DNA from: an uncultured Lachnospiraceae bacterium
GTDB lineage: Bacteria > Bacillota > Clostridia > Lachnospirales > Lachnospiraceae
Length of the DNA: 50,306 bases
Reading direction: 5' to 3'
Assembly: GCA_910579685.1 (NCBI GenBank)
Contig: CAJTVN010000031.1
Location: forward strand, 1 to 50,306
The stretch's first letter is position 1. Every line of letters starts with the position of its first letter. The notes below the pieces were generated by a model that was not told the origin of the DNA, did not search any database, and was given only the letters and a program-made list of their open reading frames with translations. Made by a program: the position numbers and the translations under genes. Below are positions 42,013-50,306 of this stretch, one piece after another.

Positions 42013-44778
42013 ATGGAACAGTTAAACTTAAAACTGAAACTGAACGACAACGGCTCGATCACTGCGACCTGGTCGCCGATCACCGGAGCCACAAGGTACC
42101 ATGCATATATGTATAAATCCGGTTCGGAGAAATACATAGTTTACAATGAGAAAAATTTGCACACCACCAGCTATACCAGCAAGGCGGGGTTAGAGGCCAA
42201 TCGGTCTTATGAAGTGGTTCTTGTTGCGTATACATCAAAAGGAACGGTATCCGATGGAGGAAAGGTGCTGATCCTGTCAGATTTCTATATCAACAAAACC
42301 CTGGCGGTGCCTCGGAATATCAAGGCCGTTCCGGCCGTTACCTCTGTCACGATAAGCTTTGACAAGGTGACTGGCGCAAGCAGCTACGAGATCTACTTTA
42401 ACGGAACCGTTCATACAGTAACGGCGTCCACCGCAACGATCAGCAAGACCATAAACGGTTTGAAACAGCAGACATCTTACACCTATGCGGTGCGGGCTAA
42501 GAACGTGAACCGGACGGGAGCCTACAGTTCCACGATGAAAATCACGACGCTTGCGGCGAGCCAGCCGGGCAAGCCCACGCCGAGTCTGCCGGCTCCGGGA
42601 GGAATCACAAAGAGCTCCACGGCAAATTCCGCAACCATAGTCTGGAAACCGGTTTCCGGGGCCGACAGCTACAACGTAAAATTTAATGGAAATACGTACA
42701 GGGTAAATAGTAATTACAAAACATTCACGGGGCTGAGCGCCGGAACGGCCTACTCGTTCCAGATCTGTGCCAATAATGCCAAGGGCTCCGGCGCTTATGG
42801 AACCTCCATGACGGTTACTACTGCTCCCGGGGTTCCCCAGGGGATTACGGCGGCGAACACTGCGGATTCCGTAACACTGAGCTGGAATGCGCAAAAGGGC
42901 GCCGATGGCTATGTGGTACACTTTGACAATACGGAGATTACCGTTGCCGGAACCACCAGCACACACAGAGGGCTTGCGCCCAACACGAGCCATACCTATC
43001 AGATCCGTGCAAAGAATGCGGACGGAATGGGAGTCTACAGCAACCTGAAAACAATAAAGACCGCCGCAAAGACACTGCAGGCGCCCTCCGGTGTTAAGAA
43101 AAGCTCCTCGGAGAATTCCGCCACCATAAGCTGGGGAGCGGTCTCCGGGGCGACAGGCTATGCGGTGAAGTTTAACGGCACGGCTTATTATACCACGGCG
43201 ACTTCTAAGACCTTTACGGGCCTTTCGCCGAATACGGGCTACAATTACCAGGTCTGTGCGCAGAATTCAGGCGGGTATGGAGCCTACGGGCCGGTACAGA
43301 CGGTCAGAACCACGCCTGCGGCGCCAGGCTTCACCGCATCCGTGGATGAAGGCTCGATTACCATGAGCTGGGGAGCGGTGACGGGAGCGGAGAGCTATGA
43401 TGTCTCCGTTGACGGAAAGGAATCCAACGTAAAGGGCACATCCAAGAAGGTTACGGGATTAAATCCCAATACAAGCCATTCCTGCAAGATGCGGGCAAGA
43501 AATGCGGACGGAGCCAGCTCCTATTCACCGGAGAAAAAGATAAAGACGGCCCTGCCCCGCCCGACTTCCGTCAAAGCCACATCCACCAGCAATTCTGCCA
43601 CCGTGAGCTGGAATCCGGTAAGCGGTGCGACAGGCTATGACGTACAGTTTAACGGAGCGGTTCAGAGAGTTGGAGGAACCTCCTGGACCTATTCCGGCCT
43701 TAAGTCCGGTACCGGCTATTCTTATGCCGTGCGGACTTACGGAACCAGCGGTTACAGCTCCTACGGGACTCCCGCTACGGTCTATACGGTTCCGGGTGTT
43801 CCGGGCGGCTTGACGGTTACGCCTTCCTGGGACAGTGCTGTTGTGAGCTGGAATCCGGTTTCGGGGGCTACCGGTTACGAGGTACAGGTTGGTTCCGTGA
43901 CTCAGAGTACCACGGGTACCAGCGCTACGGTCAAGGGATTAAAGCCCAGCACGGATTATAGCTGTAGTGTGCGTGCAAAAAACAGCGGCGGCACGGGGGC
44001 GTCCTCGACTTCCAAGTATGTGCGCACTAAGATAGCGCCTCCGGCAACACCCACAAACGTCAGAGCCACAGCCACGCATGATTCCGCCACTGTTAGCTGG
44101 AACAGCTCTGCGGGCGCACAGAATTATGACGTGCTGCTTGGAGGAAGACTTTACAGTACCACGGGCACCAGCAGGACGATCACCGGACTGAAAGCGGAAA
44201 CCAATTACAGCTATCAGGTGCGTGCCAATAATGCCAGCGGCTCCAGCGCCTATTCGCCTGCGGCCACGATCCGGACACCGGCAGGCCCTCCGGCCGTACC
44301 GACGAATATCCGGGCAACGGCTAAGACGGATTCTGTGACGATAAGCTGGAATCCGGTTCCCGGCGCCACGGGTTACGACATCATGCTTGGCGGGACTCTC
44401 TACAGTGCCGCGGGAACCTCCAGGGTAATTGGTGACCTTACTCCGAATACGAGCTACAATTATCGGGTGCGGTCAAAAAATGCCAATGGGAAAAGCGCTT
44501 ATTCTGATGCCGCGACAGTCAGAACTCTGCTGGCACCTCCGAATACGCCTCAGAACGTGAGCGCCTCCTCCACTCTCACCTGTGTGACTATACGCTGGGA
44601 TCCGGTGAGGGATGCGGAAAGCTATGACGTGCTCTGGGGAGAAAAGGTCTATAACGTGACGGGAACCTCCTGGACGATCAGCGGCCAGACCGCCAATGCG
44701 ACTTACCTCTATCAGGTAAGGGCCAGAAATGCGGCGGGGGTGAGCTCCTACTGCCCTCCCAAGATAATCAGCACCAAA
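42013..44778 (+). repeat. array of eleven fibronectin type III-like modules
   Basis: Units of about 80-90 residues repeat with SATISWxPVSGATGYxV near the start, a TSxTxTGLxPNTSYxYxVRAKNAxG core and SSYSxxxxIxT at the end. Unit starts lie near 42013, 42301, 42586, 42829, 43069, 43321, 43558, 43795, 44038, 44287 and 44530. The first unit is the most divergent. The similar, not identical, DNA shows old duplications. Confidence 0.85.
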
Positions 44779-47700
44779 AAGAGAAAGCGCAACGGTCTGC
44801 CTCACACCGGCTGGAAACAGACCTATCCGGGCGGCAGGATCCCCTATCTGGGACTGGATCCGATAAATCCTCTGACAGGAGCTTTCCTTTGGAGCAATAC
44901 CCTTCTGGAGGATCATGGAAAGGATGCGCTGCACTTTACCGTCATGTACGATTCCGAAAGGGAAGGATTCTTCCACGTGATGGGAAAAGGCTGGACACAC
45001 TGCGGAGATTATCTGCTCTATATGGATGCGGACTTCGCTTACTTTGAAAACCCTTATAACAAAGTGATCCCGTTCCACAGAAGCGGAGAGGAATTCCTGC
45101 CGGAACAGGGCTTTACCATGGAAAAAAATGAGGACGGCACCCATTCCGTTAAGTCTGCGGACAATACGGAATACGTCTTTGGCAGCAACTGCGGCCTGTT
45201 GAAAATTATGGATGGGGGAAAGGAAACCCTGCGCTTTACAACGGATGCGGACGGCAGAATCACAAAGATGGAGGGAAGATACGGAGCGGCTCTGACCTTT
45301 TCCTATGAGGGAGAGTACCTTGCGGAAGTGACTGACCGGATGGGAAATTCGGTGAGCATTGCGTATGCGGGGGACAATCTGGCGTCGATCACGAATCCCC
45401 TTGGCAACACCATGACCTTTACCTGTGACGACGACCACAGAGTCCTTAAGATTACGGACTTTGCGGGCAGCGATTACCTGACAAACCGGTACGACGCCGC
45501 AGGCAGAGTGGTGGAGCAGAAGCTGGCGGGCAGGGGGAGCGCCTTTGTCTCCTATGACACGCAGCAGAAGGTTACAACCTTTACCGACGAGCTTGGAAAC
45601 AGGACGGAATACCATTACGATACACAGCTTAGAGTTACCCGTGTGGCTTGCGGGGACAGTGAGATCCTCAACAGCTACAACGAGGACGGACAGCTCGTTC
45701 AGAGAACGGATGCCCTGGGCAATGTCACGAAGCTGACCTATGACGGGCTTGGGCGGATGGAGAGCGTGGAGCATCCGGACGGGACCACACAGAAGGCTTC
45801 CTACGGTCAGGGAAATCTCCCGGTTAAGGTAACGGAAAAGGACGGGACAGAGACGCTCTATGGCTATGACGAGCGAAACAATCTGATCTCTGTCACGGAT
45901 GCCAGAGGGAATGTCTGCAGCTATTCCTATGACGAAAGCGATAACCTGATATCCTACACGGACAGGGAAGGGAATGTCTGGACCTACTCCTATGATGCGG
46001 ACGGACACCTGGAACAGACTGCGGATCCGCAGGGCAATGTTTCTCTCTACAGTCATGATAAGGCAGGAAGACTGATCTCCTGCACCACTCCCGGGGGCAA
46101 GACCGTCCGGTATCATTATTCGGCGGTGGGAAATCTGCTTGGAATTGTTGATTCCGACGGCAGCCTGCTCTTTGAATATGACGCAAACGGCAGCAGGACC
46201 GGTATTACGGACAGGAGAGGGAACGAGCAGCGCATCGCATATAATGAGATGGGGCAGGTATCCCTTGTCACGGACAGAACGGGAAAGGAATACAGATTTT
46301 CCTATGACGAAAAGGGCGAGCTGATTCAGGAGACGGATCCTCTCGGCTATACGGTATCGTACGGTTATGATGCCATGGGAAACCGCATATCCAGGACGGA
46401 TCAGAACGGAGGCACCACGCAGTATCGCTTTGATGCGGCAAGCCAGCTGACAGAGGTGAGAGATGCGGAGGGCGGAACCATAAAGTATGTCTATGACGCT
46501 ATGGGGCGGGTGAAGACGGTAACGGATCCGCTGGAGCGCCAGACGGCCTACGAGTATGACAATGCGGGACGCATCACGAAAAAGACCGACCCTCTGGGAC
46601 AGAGTGTGAGCTATACTTACGATCCGGCGGGAAATCTTCTGACCAGGACGGATGAGGACGGTGTGATTACCACCTATTCCTATGACAAGGAAAACCGGCT
46701 TCTCTCCATGGAAACCCAGGCCGGAATCACCAGTTTTACCTATGACAGGCTGGGAAGGCTGCTTTCGGTTCTTGATCCGGACGGATATTCCGGCGAATCC
46801 GCCTATGATGCGGACGGAAATCTGACCGGGGAAACAGACAGGGGCGGCGGACGGACCGCTTACAGCTACGACGATGCAGGGCGTATATCCGAAAGAACGG
46901 CTCCTGACGGCGGGAAGACATCCTATGCGTATGACGCAAACGGAAACTGTACGCAGATCACGGACGCAGAGGGAAATCAGTATGCATACGCCTATGATGC
47001 CGAGGACCGACTGACAAAGATCACGGATCCTCTGGGTTACGAGACCTCTTATCAGTATGACGACAGAGGACAGATCGTCTCCGTCACGGATGCAAACGGC
47101 GGCGAGACCTCCTTTGCCTACGATGGCAGCGGAAATCTGATTCTCGAGACAAATCCGCTTGGAGGTGAGAGAGCCTACGTCTACGACAGCCTGAACCGGC
47201 TGATAAAGATTACGGATGAAGAAGGCGGCATATGCAGCTTCGCTTATGATGCGGCGGGCAACCGAATTTCCTATGCGGACGCAAATGGAAACCATTGGAG
47301 CTACACCTATGATGAGCTGAACCGGCTGACCGGAGTAAAGGATCAGAATGAGGGCTGCATGGCATATGCATATACCAATACCGGAAAGCTTGCGCAGGTG
47401 ACGGATCCGGAGGGAGCGGTAACTGCCTACCAGTATGACTCCATGGGAAGGCTCCTGCAAATGTCAGACGCAATGGGCCACAGCCTTGGCTTTACCTATG
47501 ACAGCATGGGAAGGCTTCTTGCAGAGACGGATGCGGAGGGAAATATCACACAGTACGAGTATTCGCCTGCCGGAAAACTGCTCAGCATCACAAGGCCCGA
47601 AGGAGGCGTTACCTCCTATACCTACAACGCCGCAGGATGGCGCCTGACGGAAACGGACCCGCTTGGAAACGTGACTTCCTATGAACACGACAAGCTGGGC

Positions 47701-50306
47701 CGGGTTACGGCAATAACGGACGCCATGGGGGAAAGAACCTTCTTCACCTACACGGCAAAGGGAGAAATTGCGACGGTAACGGATGCACAGGGCGGCGTTA
47801 CGTGGTATACTTATGACGGATGCGGAAACCTCACCAGGACGGTAAGCCCTTCCGGAGCCGTAACGGTTTACGAATATGACGCCATGAACAACCGGATCAG
47901 GGAATGCCTGTCTGATTCCGGGGAAGAGACCCATGCCACGCTCTACCAGTATGACAAAAAGGGACAGGTGATCAAAGAGATCAACCCCGTGCTGGACGAG
48001 AAGGCGTATGCCTACGACGGCAGCGGCAACTTAAGCCTCGTTCTGGACGAGGACGGCAACGAGACCTCCGTGCGCTACGACCTGAACAACCGTCCCGTTC
48101 ATATCGGCTACGGCGACGGGAAGGAAGCGTCCTTCCGCTACGATAAGCGGGGGGCCCTGGTGGAGATCACGGACTGGAACGGGACCACGGCTCTTGAGAG
48201 AGACGCGCTGGGCCGCCTTGCCAAGGTGACGGATCCCGCGGGCCGCAGCGTGGGATACGGCTATGACCCCAGAGGAAACGTGGCATCCGTAACCTACCCG
48301 GACGGGAGTGCGGTCAGCTATGGATACGACGGCGACAACCGGCTTTCCCTCGTCACGGACGCGGAGGGGAATGAGACAAAATATTCCCACGACCCGGCGG
48401 GCCGCCTTTCCGGCCTGACACAGACGGGCGGTTCGGCCTCCTATTCCTACAATGCGAAGGGGCTTCCCACAAAGGCCGAATACCGGGCGGGCGACATTCT
48501 CCTTCTGGAAGAGAGCCTTGCCTATGATGTCCTGGGACGGGTCACCGGTTCCCGGCGCGTGGGGAACGCCCCCGCGGTGACGGGCAGCGAATCCTACGCC
48601 TATGACGCGGCAGGACGGCTCCTCGCCTATGGAAGAGACGGGGCTGTCGAGACCTACAGCTATGACCTTACGGGCAACCGGCTTTCCAGGCAGAAGGACG
48701 GCGGGGAAACCGTCTCCTACGAGTACAATGCGCTGAACCAGCTGACGGCCATGGAAAGCGGCGGGGTAAGGCACGGCTACGAGTATGACGGACGGGGGAA
48801 CCTGACCAGGGAGCTTAAGGGCCAGACACCCATACGCAGCTATACCTATGATGCGGCAGGATATATGACTCTCGGGAGCAATGAGGAGACCGGGGAGACG
48901 TCGGCTTACGGCTACAACGCCCTGGGCATGTGCGTGAAGAGAAGCCGGGCCTCCGGAACTGTCAGCTATGTGCCGGACTTCCTGGGAGCGGCAGGCAGCG
49001 AGCTGATGGCTTACCGGGAAGGAACCGCCTCCATGCGCGCCGTTTACGGCAGGGGATACGAGCTCCTCAGCCAGAGAGCGGACCTGGATACGGAGATGAG
49101 AACGGCCCATTTCCTCCCCGATCTTTACGGCAGCCCGCTTTTCGTCCTGGACGGACAGGGACAGACCCGGCATGCGGAGCGTGACATCTGGGGACGCACC
49201 GCGGGACGGGAGACCGGAACGGAAGAGACCTCCCCGTTTGCCGGAGAGACCCGGTTTACCAGCTATCCTTACGATCCTGTGACGGGCGTGTATTTCGCCC
49301 ACGCCAGACTCTATGACGCGGACCTGGGCCGGATGCTGTCGAGGGATCCTGTGAAGAGAGGGCTGAACGGCTACCCGTACTGCGGAAATGACCCGGTGAA
49401 CCACACGGATCCCACGGGAGAGATTCCCACCGTGCTGCTCTTCGGCGCGGGCGGAGGCATACTGGGAGGAATCGCGGGCTTTGCCGGATCGGCCCTGGAC
49501 CAGCTCTCATCCGGAGACGAGTTCAGCCTGAGACGGGCCCTGGGCTCCGCGGCCAACGGAATGGTGACGGGAGCGGTGAAGGGAGCCCTGATCGGAAGCG
49601 GGGCCGGCATCCCGGTGGCCTTCGGTGCGGACTTTGCGGCGGGAGCGGCGGGAAGCCTTCTGGAGCAGGCCATAAGCGGGGAACGTGTGAACGCGGGCAG
49701 GGGAATCCTTGGCGGGCTTTCCAACGCCGTGAGCGGGGCGATCTTTGGAAACGTTCCATTTAAGAATGCGGGAGAGGCCTTCGGAAAGGGGGCCCTGGCC
49801 GGCGCGGCAACTTCCGGGCTTGGATATCTCTCCGACCTGGCCGGAAGGCAGCCAAAGAGCGGCCAGATGAGGCACTTCCCCGGCGGCGCAGTGACCAGAA
49901 CCCCTTACGAGAGGCTTAAGGATCCCAGGGGAATCTGTATCCTGCAGGATGTCTTCGGAGGCGGCCTCGGTATCAGAAAGGCCTACGGCTACCGCTATGA
50001 AATGAGAGATCCGGATCAGCCGGTGCGTGACGGCTTTGACCTGGGAGACTTTCTCAGGAGCACGTTGACCGGCGGCCTCATGGGCGGACTGTCCGGCGTG
50101 GCGTTCTATGGAATGGATAAGGCCGTTGGGGCACTGAAGGGGAGTCTGAGTGGGAGAGGCATAAATGAAAATAGAGCTGACTTTTATGTTACGCCTAACG
50201 GGGATGTAGTCCCTTCTATGGGGTATAGGTATATGCCAAGAAATGCAGACTATATGCCATCTCTAAGAAATACAATGGAGATACCCGCTAACATCAAGGG
50301 TACATA
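42013..50306 (+). CDS. giant FN3-RHS polymorphic toxin-like protein (3' end outside the window)
   Basis: One frame is open from an ATG at 42013 (AAGGAGAG upstream) to the window end, 2764 codons without a stop. Order of parts: eleven fibronectin-III-like modules (residues 1 to about 922); a linker with DPINPLTGAFLWSN and KGWTHCGDYLLY, resembling the start of RHS shells; a long YD-repeat tract to about 2420; the RHS core YFAHARLYDADLGRMLSRDP and DPTGE at 2466-2470; a glycine-rich hydrophobic stretch; then an AT-rich tip from about 2717. RHS proteins form a hollow shell around a C-terminal toxin. No signal peptide, LXG, WXG or PAAR domain is visible at the N-terminus, so the export route is unknown. 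A non-toxic adhesin or structural role is an alternative. Confidence 0.88.
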   Translation, partial: MEQLNLKLKLNDNGSITATWSPITGATRYHAYMYKSGSEKYIVYNEKNLHTTSYTSKAGLEANRSYEVVLVAYTSKGTVSDGGKVLILSDFYINKTLAVPRNIKAVPAVTSVTISFDKVTGASSYEIYFNGTVHTVTASTATISKTINGLKQQTSYTYAVRAKNVNRTGAYSSTMKITTLAASQPGKPTPSLPAPGGITKSSTANSATIVWKPVSGADSYNVKFNGNTYRVNSNYKTFTGLSAGTAYSFQICANNAKGSGAYGTSMTVTTAPGVPQGITAANTADSVTLSWNAQKGADGYVVHFDNTEITVAGTTSTHRGLAPNTSHTYQIRAKNADGMGVYSNLKTIKTAAKTLQAPSGVKKSSSENSATISWGAVSGATGYAVKFNGTAYYTTATSKTFTGLSPNTGYNYQVCAQNSGGYGAYGPVQTVRTTPAAPGFTASVDEGSITMSWGAVTGAESYDVSVDGKESNVKGTSKKVTGLNPNTSHSCKMRARNADGASSYSPEKKIKTALPRPTSVKATSTSNSATVSWNPVSGATGYDVQFNGAVQRVGGTSWTYSGLKSGTGYSYAVRTYGTSGYSSYGTPATVYTVPGVPGGLTVTPSWDSAVVSWNPVSGATGYEVQVGSVTQSTTGTSATVKGLKPSTDYSCSVRAKNSGGTGASSTSKYVRTKIAPPATPTNVRATATHDSATVSWNSSAGAQNYDVLLGGRLYSTTGTSRTITGLKAETNYSYQVRANNASGSSAYSPAATIRTPAGPPAVPTNIRATAKTDSVTISWNPVPGATGYDIMLGGTLYSAAGTSRVIGDLTPNTSYNYRVRSKNANGKSAYSDAATVRTLLAPPNTPQNVSASSTLTCVTIRWDPVRDAESYDVLWGEKVYNVTGTSWTISGQTANATYLYQVRARNAAGVSSYCPPKIISTKKRKRNGLPHTGWKQTYPGGRIPYLGLDPINPLTGAFLWSNTLLEDHGKDALHFTVMYDSEREGFFHVMGKGWTHCGDYLLYMDADFAYFENPYNKVIPFHRSGEEFLPEQGFTMEKNEDGTHSVKSADNTEYVFGSNCGLLKIMDGGKETLRFTTDADGRITKMEGRYGAALTFSYEGEYLAEVTDRMGNSVSIAYAGDNLASITNPLGNTMTFTCDDDHRVLKITDFAGSDYLTNRYDAAGRVVEQKLAGRGSAFVSYDTQQKVTTFTDELGNRTEYHYDTQLRVTRVACGDSEILNSYNEDGQLVQRTDALGNVTKLTYDGLGRMESVEHPDGTTQKASYGQGNLPVKVTEKDGTETLYGYDERNNLISVTDARGNVCSYSYDESDNLISYTDREGNVWTYSYDADGHLEQTADPQGNVSLYSHDKAGRLISCTTPGGKTVRYHYSAVGNLLGIVDSDGSLLFEYDANGSRTGITDRRGNEQRIAYNEMGQVSLVTDRTGKEYRFSYDEKGELIQETDPLGYTVSYGYDAMGNRISRTDQNGGTTQYRFDAASQLTEVRDAEGGTIKYVYDAMGRVKTVTDPLERQTAYEYDNAGRITKKTDPLGQSVSYTYDPAGNLLTRTDEDGVITTYSYDKENRLLSMETQAGITSFTYDRLGRLLSVLDPDGYSGESAYDADGNLTGETDRGGGRTAYSYDDAGRISERTAPDGGKTSYAYDANGNCTQITDAEGNQYAYAYDAEDRLTKITDPLGYETSYQYDDRGQIVSVTDANGGETSFAYDGSGNLILETNPLGGERAYVYDSLNRLIKITDEEGGICSFAYDAAGNRISYADANGNHWSYTYDELNRLTGVKDQNEGCMAYAYTNTGKLAQVTDPEGAVTAYQYDSMGRLLQMSDAMGHSLGFTYDSMGRLLAETDAEGNITQYEYSPAGKLLSITRPEGGVTSYTYNAAGWRLTETDPLGNVTSYEHDKLGRVTAITDAMGERTFFTYTAKGEIATVTDAQGGVTWYTYDGCGNLTRTVSPSGAVTVYEYDAMNNRIRECLSDSGEETHATLYQYDKKGQVIKEINPVLDEKAYAYDGSGNLSLVLDEDGNETSVRYDLNNRPVHIGYGDGKEASFRYDKRGALVEITDWNGTTALERDALGRLAKVTDPAGRSVGYGYDPRGNVASVTYPDGSAVSYGYDGDNRLSLVTDAEGNETKYSHDPAGRLSGLTQTGGSASYSYNAKGLPTKAEYRAGDILLLEESLAYDVLGRVTGSRRVGNAPAVTGSESYAYDAAGRLLAYGRDGAVETYSYDLTGNRLSRQKDGGETVSYEYNALNQLTAMESGGVRHGYEYDGRGNLTRELKGQTPIRSYTYDAAGYMTLGSNEETGETSAYGYNALGMCVKRSRASGTVSYVPDFLGAAGSELMAYREGTASMRAVYGRGYELLSQRADLDTEMRTAHFLPDLYGSPLFVLDGQGQTRHAERDIWGRTAGRETGTEETSPFAGETRFTSYPYDPVTGVYFAHARLYDADLGRMLSRDPVKRGLNGYPYCGNDPVNHTDPTGEIPTVLLFGAGGGILGGIAGFAGSALDQLSSGDEFSLRRALGSAANGMVTGAVKGALIGSGAGIPVAFGADFAAGAAGSLLEQAISGERVNAGRGILGGLSNAVSGAIFGNVPFKNAGEAFGKGALAGAATSGLGYLSDLAGRQPKSGQMRHFPGGAVTRTPYERLKDPRGICILQDVFGGGLGIRKAYGYRYEMRDPDQPVRDGFDLGDFLRSTLTGGLMGGLSGVAFYGMDKAVGALKGSLSGRGINENRADFYVTPNGDVVPSMGYRYMPRNADYMPSLRNTMEIPANIKGT
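45230..49260 (+). repeat. YD (RHS) repeat tract
   Basis: Dozens of roughly 21-residue repeats of the form G-x-x-x-x-x-x-YDxxGRLxxxTDPxG run through this stretch, with Y-D pairs about every 63 bp. GC content is high, especially from about 48000 to 49900. The tract builds the RHS shell. Confidence 0.88.
50161..50306 (+). other. AT-rich C-terminal tip of the RHS protein (incomplete)
   Basis: From ATAAATGAAAATAG the composition changes abruptly from GC-rich to AT-rich. The encoded residues RADFYVTPNGDVVPSMGYRY and the following MEIPANIKGT do not resemble the shell. Such a switch after the RHS core marks the exchangeable toxin domain in polymorphic toxins. The active part and any immunity gene are beyond the window. 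Confidence 0.65.

Noticed and set aside
42013..44778. Regularly spaced similar units suggesting a CRISPR-like or tandem DNA repeat
   Set aside because: The unit is about 240-250 bp, coding, and diverged at the DNA level; it is an FN3 domain array.
44473..47460. 995-codon open frame on the minus strand opposite the RHS tract, with others at 48031-49404, 47464-47934 and 42277-42993
   Set aside because: These are shadows of the repetitive, GC-rich plus-strand gene; their peptides show only the repeat rhythm of the other strand and lack a ribosome site and family features.

Overview
The window looks like a chromosome segment of a gut Lachnospiraceae-type Firmicute (Clostridia). This rests on AGGAGG-type ribosome binding sites, consensus sigma-A promoters (TTGACA/TATAAT), a tryptophan T-box, LplABC-like sugar ABC transport, YesL, LytTR plus membrane-protein pairs, and the DUF6179/DUF6323 pair. 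No rRNA, tRNA or CRISPR array was seen.

Layout. (1) 1-6440: an adenosine deaminase-family gene, then a decayed integrative mobilizable element. It carries a hairpin-rich leader, a frameshifted Mob/Pre relaxase, a CHC2 primase, a VapE-like ATPase broken by an internal deletion, a repeat cluster (CAACGAA/TTCGTTG) and a small element gene. It ends in a serine-recombinase N-terminus fused in frame to a fragment of a resident AAA-like ATPase and then to antisense DUF6323 sequence. (2) 6445-16956: a fructan/sucrose uptake and catabolism locus. Two paralogous LacI regulators flank a YesL gene and a membrane-protein gene. Divergently from them run two LplB/LplC-type permeases, a lipoprotein binding protein, a cytoplasmic GH32 beta-fructosidase and a PfkB fructokinase. 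(3) 17037-25082: DUF6179/DUF6323, LytTR regulator plus membrane partner, murG with a TSCPD protein, an unrecognised membrane protein, a GH95 glycosidase and a TIGR01440 protein. (4) 25153-25336: a MITE-like repeat with imperfect terminal inverted repeats and a 5-bp target duplication. It is followed by pgi and two decayed genes (a phosphatase and an Rpn-family nuclease). (5) 28336-35430 (minus): a complete trpEGDCFBA operon behind a tryptophan-specific T-box with a consensus promoter. (6) 35575-41869: a PfpI-like protein, BrnT/BrnA toxin-antitoxin, Nudix plus TetR-type regulator, oleate hydratase with an unusual membrane-anchor-like N-terminus, YbjQ plus a membrane MerR protein, and a HipB-like regulator with a HipA scrap. 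(7) 42013 to the window end: one giant open reading frame of at least 2764 codons, with eleven fibronectin-III-like modules, a long YD/RHS repeat tract, an RHS core motif, a glycine-rich hydrophobic stretch and the start of an AT-rich variable tip. This is an Rhs/teneurin-like polymorphic-toxin architecture with no recognisable signal peptide, and its C-terminus lies outside the window.

How they work together. The fructan locus is self-contained: import of oligofructosides, cytoplasmic hydrolysis, then phosphorylation of fructose, with pgi further along. The trp operon is controlled by uncharged tRNA-Trp. The most unusual object is the FN3-Rhs giant gene, divergent from a HipB-like regulator. 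The left-hand element and its chimeric recombinase record at least two illegitimate joining events next to a 44-bp near-perfect direct repeat that flanks the whole fructan locus.
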